Origin: Erwinia piriflorinigrans CFBP 5888
GTDB lineage: Bacteria > Pseudomonadota > Gammaproteobacteria > Enterobacterales > Enterobacteriaceae
Length of the DNA stretch: 64,000 nucleotides
Reading direction: 5' to 3'
Assembly (NCBI RefSeq): GCF_001050515.1
Contig: NZ_CAHS01000015.1
Coordinates: forward strand, 558,001-622,000
The position numbers and the translations under genes were made by a program. Positions within the stretch are counted from its first letter, which is position 1. Every line of letters begins with the position of its first letter. Below are positions 56,222 to 64,000 of the stretch, one piece after another. The notes under the pieces are model-generated. The model was given only the letters and a program-made list of their open reading frames with translations, was not told where the DNA came from and did no database searches.

Positions 56222-56548
56222 TACATACTCCTGTCAGGAAGTGTGAGCGAGGTGTGATACACCTCACATATGGATGTTTTGATAATAACTTAAATAGAAC
56301 ACATGCATAAAGCGATAGATGGGATAGGTAGAAAAAAGTATTAAAAGGCGAGATAGAACTGAAACGGTCAAGGATGGACAAAAAACAACCAATAATAAAT
56401 TAAAGTCCACGAAAAGTCTTAAGCATAATCCCAATTATTTGACAAGTTGTTCTGTTTCAGGCCGAAATGATTGACTTGAAAGAAATACTGATAAATCCTA
56501 TGCGAAACCAGTTTTAATGAAAAGAAATCCGTTACAAAAGGAAATAAA
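56222..56548. other. AT-rich divergent region between gnd and the O-antigen-region genes
   Basis: About 327 bp, no gene seen. Candidate -35 elements for the rightward gene are TTGACA at 56439 and TTGACT at 56471 (the latter with an extended TGATAAATC at 56489-56497). No JUMPStart/ops element (GGCGGTAG) is visible in this stretch. Confidence 0.45.
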
Positions 56549-57997
56549 ATGCTAATAAAAAGAATAAAGTCTTTTTTATATCCTTACTTTTACAGAAGGC
56601 AGGATATGAGTTTGCAGAAGCAAGAGGAGATCATGCAAAAGCATGATGAAATATTTCATAGATTAGAAAAGCTAAAGATATACATTGACTATCAAAAAGA
56701 TGAGATAAATAAAAAAAATGAACTCATATGCGACAAAAACTATCAACGCATCATTAGTACAATTAATGAACAAAATATTCAATTGAAAGATCAACATTCG
56801 ATGATGACGCAGCAAGTTGAAACGCTATCTCAAAAAGTAAATGCTGTTAGAGATAGGGTATCTTGCCTTTTTTTGGTACATAATATCAGCGCATGGGACA
56901 GCCTTAGCCCGGTGTATCATGCTATGCTGAATGATGATGACTTTGAACCTGTCGTTATGAGTATCAATAAAAAATTTCCTGGCGAAGTGAGCTTTACTGG
57001 GGAAGAAGCTGTTAATAATTATTTGACTAGCGAAAATATAAAACATATCCGGCTCAAATCAGAAAACTCATACGAAGATCTTGAGATTATCAAAGCGCTC
57101 AAACCAGACGTTATTTTCAGACAGTCACAATGGGACCCTGATATTCCTCCTGCATTCTCCACAGAAGAATTAAAATTCTCTAATCTTGCCTTCGTCCCCT
57201 ACGAAATAATGAACTTCTTGGCGAATGTCGATCCCAATATTGAAAACAGCCCTTTCCATCAGCACTGCTCTATGCTATTCGTGGCGAATAAATATGCATA
57301 TGATTCGTTTAAGGAAAACTCTGGGATAAACGAAGACCGTATCTTCATAACCGGTCATCCTAAAGTAGAGAAGTTACTTTCATCAGAGGGTAACTGGCCT
57401 ATTCACTGGCCGGATGGGAGAAAGAATTACCGCGTCCTATGGGGAGCGCATCACAGCATTGATGACAAATGGTCTAATTTCGGTACATTTTTGACACTTT
57501 ACCCAAAAATGCTTGAGTGGGCTAAAAGTAACCCTGATATTGATGTTGTTTTTAGCCCACACCCTGCTTTGCTAACAATATTACAAAGCGAGAAATATGA
57601 ACATGTCAGACAAAGCACCGATCTTTTCCTCAAAGAATGGGATGAGTTGCCAAATACAGCAATTTTTCAAAATAATACTTACAGTGAGATTTTCAAAGCT
57701 TCAGACGCACTCATTATAGATGGCATAAGTTGGTTGCTGGAATACCAACTGTTGAATAAACCCGTGGTATTTCTAGAAAGAGAGGATCACCTGCCGTTTT
57801 TAGAAATTGGTGAAATAATTGCTAGCGGTGTTTACAGGGTAATGGACTTTGATGGTGTGAAGGAAACGTTCCAAAATCTGATAGTGAGATCGGAAGATAC
57901 CCATGAAGAAAAACGTAAAGCAACCTTAAATAAACTACTGCATATTGATAATGCATCGGAGAACATACTTAAAGTGATAAAAAGGACTTTACGTTAA
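56549..57997 (+). CDS. CDP-glycerol glycerophosphotransferase-like protein with N-terminal coiled coil
   Basis: 482 aa with AAGGAA before the ATG. A basic hydrophobic N-terminus (MLIKRIKSFLYPYFYRR) leads into a charged helical segment, about residues 20-105, with coiled-coil character. The rest resembles the TagB/TagF-like GT-B fold: FLVHNISAWDSLSPVYHAM, PDVIFRQSQWDPDIPPAF, the tandem-His motif LWGAHHSIDDKWSNFGTF, DVVFSPHPAL, and SDALIIDGISWLLEYQLLNKPVVFLER near the C-terminus. TagF-type enzymes transfer glycerol phosphate from CDP-glycerol onto wall or surface glycans. No CDP-glycerol synthase gene is in view, so the donor is uncertain. AT-rich, next to an O-polysaccharide locus; a surface-glycan role is inferred. 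Confidence 0.72.
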   Translation: MLIKRIKSFLYPYFYRRQDMSLQKQEEIMQKHDEIFHRLEKLKIYIDYQKDEINKKNELICDKNYQRIISTINEQNIQLKDQHSMMTQQVETLSQKVNAVRDRVSCLFLVHNISAWDSLSPVYHAMLNDDDFEPVVMSINKKFPGEVSFTGEEAVNNYLTSENIKHIRLKSENSYEDLEIIKALKPDVIFRQSQWDPDIPPAFSTEELKFSNLAFVPYEIMNFLANVDPNIENSPFHQHCSMLFVANKYAYDSFKENSGINEDRIFITGHPKVEKLLSSEGNWPIHWPDGRKNYRVLWGAHHSIDDKWSNFGTFLTLYPKMLEWAKSNPDIDVVFSPHPALLTILQSEKYEHVRQSTDLFLKEWDELPNTAIFQNNTYSEIFKASDALIIDGISWLLEYQLLNKPVVFLEREDHLPFLEIGEIIASGVYRVMDFDGVKETFQNLIVRSEDTHEEKRKATLNKLLHIDNASENILKVIKRTLR

Positions 57998-58054
57998 ATA
58001 AATTTTGAATTGGGAATAAAAATTGAAAGGGAGATGTGGTTAAAGGATGAAGCA

Positions 58055-59194
58055 TTATTTCCGGCTTGCTGTCAGTCGTTTATAGACAGCAAGCGTACTT
58101 GCAATAACGATTTCAGAAGAAAACCTCTCGGTAATAATCTTTGCCCCCCGCTTGCCCATTTCTGCTCTGGTTAAAGGACGCTTAAGGAGATAATGAATAC
58201 GTTCCGCAAGAGAGCAAATATCTTTTTTACCCACTAAAAAACCATTTTCGTCGTCGGTAATAAGACTTCTGCAACCACCACTGTCATAACAAATACAGGC
58301 ACGGCCAATCGCACATGATTCAAGAAGTATTCTCGGAATACCTTCATTATAAACAGAAGGGAGAACCACGAGGTTTGCTTCACGGATTAGTTGAGCAACA
58401 TCACCAGACCTGCCTAACCATTCGATCCAGCCTTTTGCAGCCCATTCCTGAACGAGGGACTCGGGGATGGCATCTTTATCACCCTTCACAGTAATACCAG
58501 CTACAAGTATTCTGAAGTTGGTACCCTGCTCCCTGAGTTTAAGTTTTACCTGGATTAAATCATAAAGGCCTTTAGACCATATCAATCGGCTGGCAAATAA
58601 AACAATAGGAACATCATTGAGAGGTTCAGGGTGATAACAAAATAAATCTGTATTGACACCAGCTCCATCGATAACGACCGTTTGCGACAAAGAAGCGTTA
58701 CTAAGCTCCAGCAGCTTATCTCTATCAAGTTTATGCTCGAAAACGAGTAACGCCCTGGGGTTTTTAAGTATAATTTTATAAATAAAGGTGGTTATTTTTT
58801 TTAAAAGATTAAAAAGAAAACTACTTGAATCAAAAAGTCGCCCTAATCCTACAAAACTAAGGACAATGGATTTATTTTTGAAGAAAGCATACAGACCACC
58901 AATAATAATAGGTTTAACTGTAATGCAATGTAATATGTCAGGTTCTATTTCTTTCAAAATAGACGAAAAATTAAAAATGCTTCTTAAAAATTGTAATGGA
59001 TTAAGAGACTGCGAACGGACATTTAGCTTATGGCACTGAAAACCTAAGGTTTTGAATTTATCAAAAACAGATTCATCATCAAAATTACAGATAACGTGAA
59101 TCTCATAGCCATCATCCTTAGCAGATAACGCTCTCTCTAACCAATGTAAATCAAAATACCAGTCTGAATTGACAAAATAGCAAATTATACGCAT
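58055..59194 (-). CDS. wbbO: GT4-family glycosyltransferase, WbbO-like
   Basis: 379 aa from the ATG at 59194, chosen because the product then begins MRIICYFVNSDWYFDLHW as a proper GT-B start; a longer in-frame start at 59236 would overlap the upstream gene. GT4 features: SFVGLGRLFDSSSFLFNLL, the donor-domain VLFASRLIWSKGLYDLIQ, and the E-x7-E-like segment SVYNEGIPRILLESCAIGRACICYDSGG. In Klebsiella D-galactan I synthesis WbbO is the GT4 galactosyltransferase that starts the chain on undecaprenyl-PP-GlcNAc. The last gene of a wzm-wzt-wbbM-glf-wbbN-wbbO order identical to that locus. Naming rests on order, size and family. Confidence 0.75.
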   Translation of the reverse strand: MRIICYFVNSDWYFDLHWLERALSAKDDGYEIHVICNFDDESVFDKFKTLGFQCHKLNVRSQSLNPLQFLRSIFNFSSILKEIEPDILHCITVKPIIIGGLYAFFKNKSIVLSFVGLGRLFDSSSFLFNLLKKITTFIYKIILKNPRALLVFEHKLDRDKLLELSNASLSQTVVIDGAGVNTDLFCYHPEPLNDVPIVLFASRLIWSKGLYDLIQVKLKLREQGTNFRILVAGITVKGDKDAIPESLVQEWAAKGWIEWLGRSGDVAQLIREANLVVLPSVYNEGIPRILLESCAIGRACICYDSGGCRSLITDDENGFLVGKKDICSLAERIHYLLKRPLTRAEMGKRGAKIITERFSSEIVIASTLAVYKRLTASRK

Positions 59195-59205
59195 GAAAAC
59201 ACCGC

Positions 59206-63154
<3,949 letters not shown>

Positions 63155-63179
63155 TTTTGCATATACTCTTGATGATCTT

Positions 63180-63920
63180 TTAAGACATTGCAACTTTGTA
63201 GGCATTAATAACTTCGTGCGAATTGCCGATCATTTTTAAATGGTGATTTTCGATCCATATGACTCGATCACACACTTTTTCTACGTCGGATAAGTTGTGA
63301 CTAACAAAAAGAATGGTAACGCCTTTGCTTTTAAATTCGTTAATGGTCTTAATACATTTCCTTTGAAACGCAAGGTCACCGACAGCCATGACTTCATCGA
63401 TAATTAAAATCTCAGGATCAACCTGCGAAATAACTGAAAAACCAAGTTTAGCCAGCATACCACTTGAATATACACGTATTGGCTCATCAATGAATTCACC
63501 CAGCTCAGAGAATTCTATAATTTTGTTAAGACGAGATTTTAGCTCTTTACGTCGTAATCCCAAAAGGGTTGCATTCAGAAGAATATTTTCTCTCCCGGTT
63601 AGCTCGGGATGAAACCCACCACCAAGCTCTAACATCGATGCCACGCGTCCCACAACGTTAACTTCTCCCGTTGTCGGTTTCATTACACCAGCAACCAACC
63701 CAAGCGAAGTACTTTTCCCCGCCCCGTTTCTGCCGATCAAAGCAACAGATTCACCTTTTTCAATCTTGAAATTGATATTTTCTATAGCCAGGTAGGTCCG
63801 TCCACTCAATAAACTCAACGCTCTGCGAGGGTTAAACAGAAGTTCTTTGATGCCAGATCCTATATGATGATAAAGGGGATATTTCTTGGTTACGTTAGCA
63901 AATTCGATCACTACACTCAT
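63180..63920 (-). CDS. wzt: O-polysaccharide ABC transporter ATPase Wzt (short form)
   Basis: 246 aa. ABC2-type polysaccharide exporter ATPase: Walker A IGRNGAGKST, the family-typical GFHPELTGRENILLNATLLGLRR, signature YSSGMLAKLGFSV, Walker B EILIIDEVMAVGD and SHNLSDVEKVCDR. It has no C-terminal carbohydrate-binding domain, as in the Klebsiella D-galactan I transporter, so export should be coupled to chain growth and not to a terminal cap. Its ATG overlaps the wzm stop by one base (TAATG). Confidence 0.93.
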   Translation of the reverse strand: MSVVIEFANVTKKYPLYHHIGSGIKELLFNPRRALSLLSGRTYLAIENINFKIEKGESVALIGRNGAGKSTSLGLVAGVMKPTTGEVNVVGRVASMLELGGGFHPELTGRENILLNATLLGLRRKELKSRLNKIIEFSELGEFIDEPIRVYSSGMLAKLGFSVISQVDPEILIIDEVMAVGDLAFQRKCIKTINEFKSKGVTILFVSHNLSDVEKVCDRVIWIENHHLKMIGNSHEVINAYKVAMS

Positions 63921-64000
63921 TATAAAATCTCTGCGAATCTGTGTTTAAGCTTGTTAAATATGAAGCTACCGATAAGTAGGAAAATTGCAGAATAGGCATA
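63920..64000 (-). CDS. wzm: O-polysaccharide ABC transporter permease Wzm, C-terminal fragment
   Basis: Partial gene running off the window. The last 26 codons translate to a hydrophobic helix and a basic tail, ending FNKLKHRFAEIL, then TAA. This is the typical end of the ABC2 polysaccharide permeases, and the one-base overlap with wzt fits a wzm-wzt operon. Confidence 0.85.
   Translation of the reverse strand, partial: YAYSAIFLLIGSFIFNKLKHRFAEIL

Overview
The window is chromosomal DNA from an enterobacterium, most likely on the Erwinia/Pantoea/Dickeya/Serratia side of the Enterobacterales. The backbone order amn ... tRNA-Asn ... yeeO, yeeX, yeeA, dacD, sbcB, plaP, yeeZ, hisL-hisGDCBHAFI ... 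gnd, O-antigen genes follows the E. coli region around the his operon. Species cannot be fixed from sequence alone, but a chrysobactin-type siderophore locus and the absence of several E. coli genes (sbmC, yeeY, yeeD/E) argue against Escherichia itself.

Layout. 0-8.7 kb: an NTF2-like protein, a lipoprotein built of 11-residue repeats, a DUF421 membrane protein, a Tat-exported oxalate decarboxylase, AMP nucleosidase (amn), and a 2,3-butanediol dehydrogenase gene with a near-consensus sigma-54 promoter, convergent with its probable activator acoR. 8.8-27.1 kb: an iron-acquisition block with a TonB receptor, divergent fes-ybdZ-NRPS operon, fepCGD, entS and fepB, with Fur-box-like sites at the three promoter regions. 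The NRPS has the order C-A-T-E-C-A-T-TE. Its second module reads as serine and its first as a basic amino acid, so the product should be a 2,3-dihydroxybenzoyl-D-(Lys/Arg/Orn)-L-Ser compound (chrysobactin or vanchrobactin class). The genes that make dihydroxybenzoate are not in the window. 27.2-40 kb: tRNA-Asn with its own promoter and terminator, a LysR/SRPBCC pair, an Old-Yellow-Enzyme reductase, a yqjH-yqjI ferric reductase operon with a palindromic operator candidate, and backbone genes yeeO, yeeX, yeeA, dacD, sbcB and plaP.

40.3-43.9 kb is an AT-rich accessory insert where E. coli carries yeeY. It holds a two-gene operon, an alpha-oxoamine synthase (serine palmitoyltransferase/CqsA superfamily) and an FAD-dependent oxidoreductase, followed by its own terminator and preceded by about 740 bp of mostly non-coding DNA with a strong hairpin next to yeeZ. 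This is the best candidate here for an undescribed small-molecule pathway. 44.8-52.2 kb is the complete histidine operon with promoter, leader peptide and attenuator. 52.2-54.8 kb holds a YeaK-type deacylase, an orphan amino-acid binding protein and a succinylglutamate desuccinylase-like hydrolase.

54.8-64 kb: gnd, then a low-GC surface-polysaccharide region. A CDP-glycerol-transferase-like gene runs away from gnd. On the other strand a wzm-wzt-wbbM-glf-wbbN-wbbO set in the order of the Klebsiella D-galactan I locus points to an ABC-transporter-exported galactan O-polysaccharide. The window ends inside wzm.
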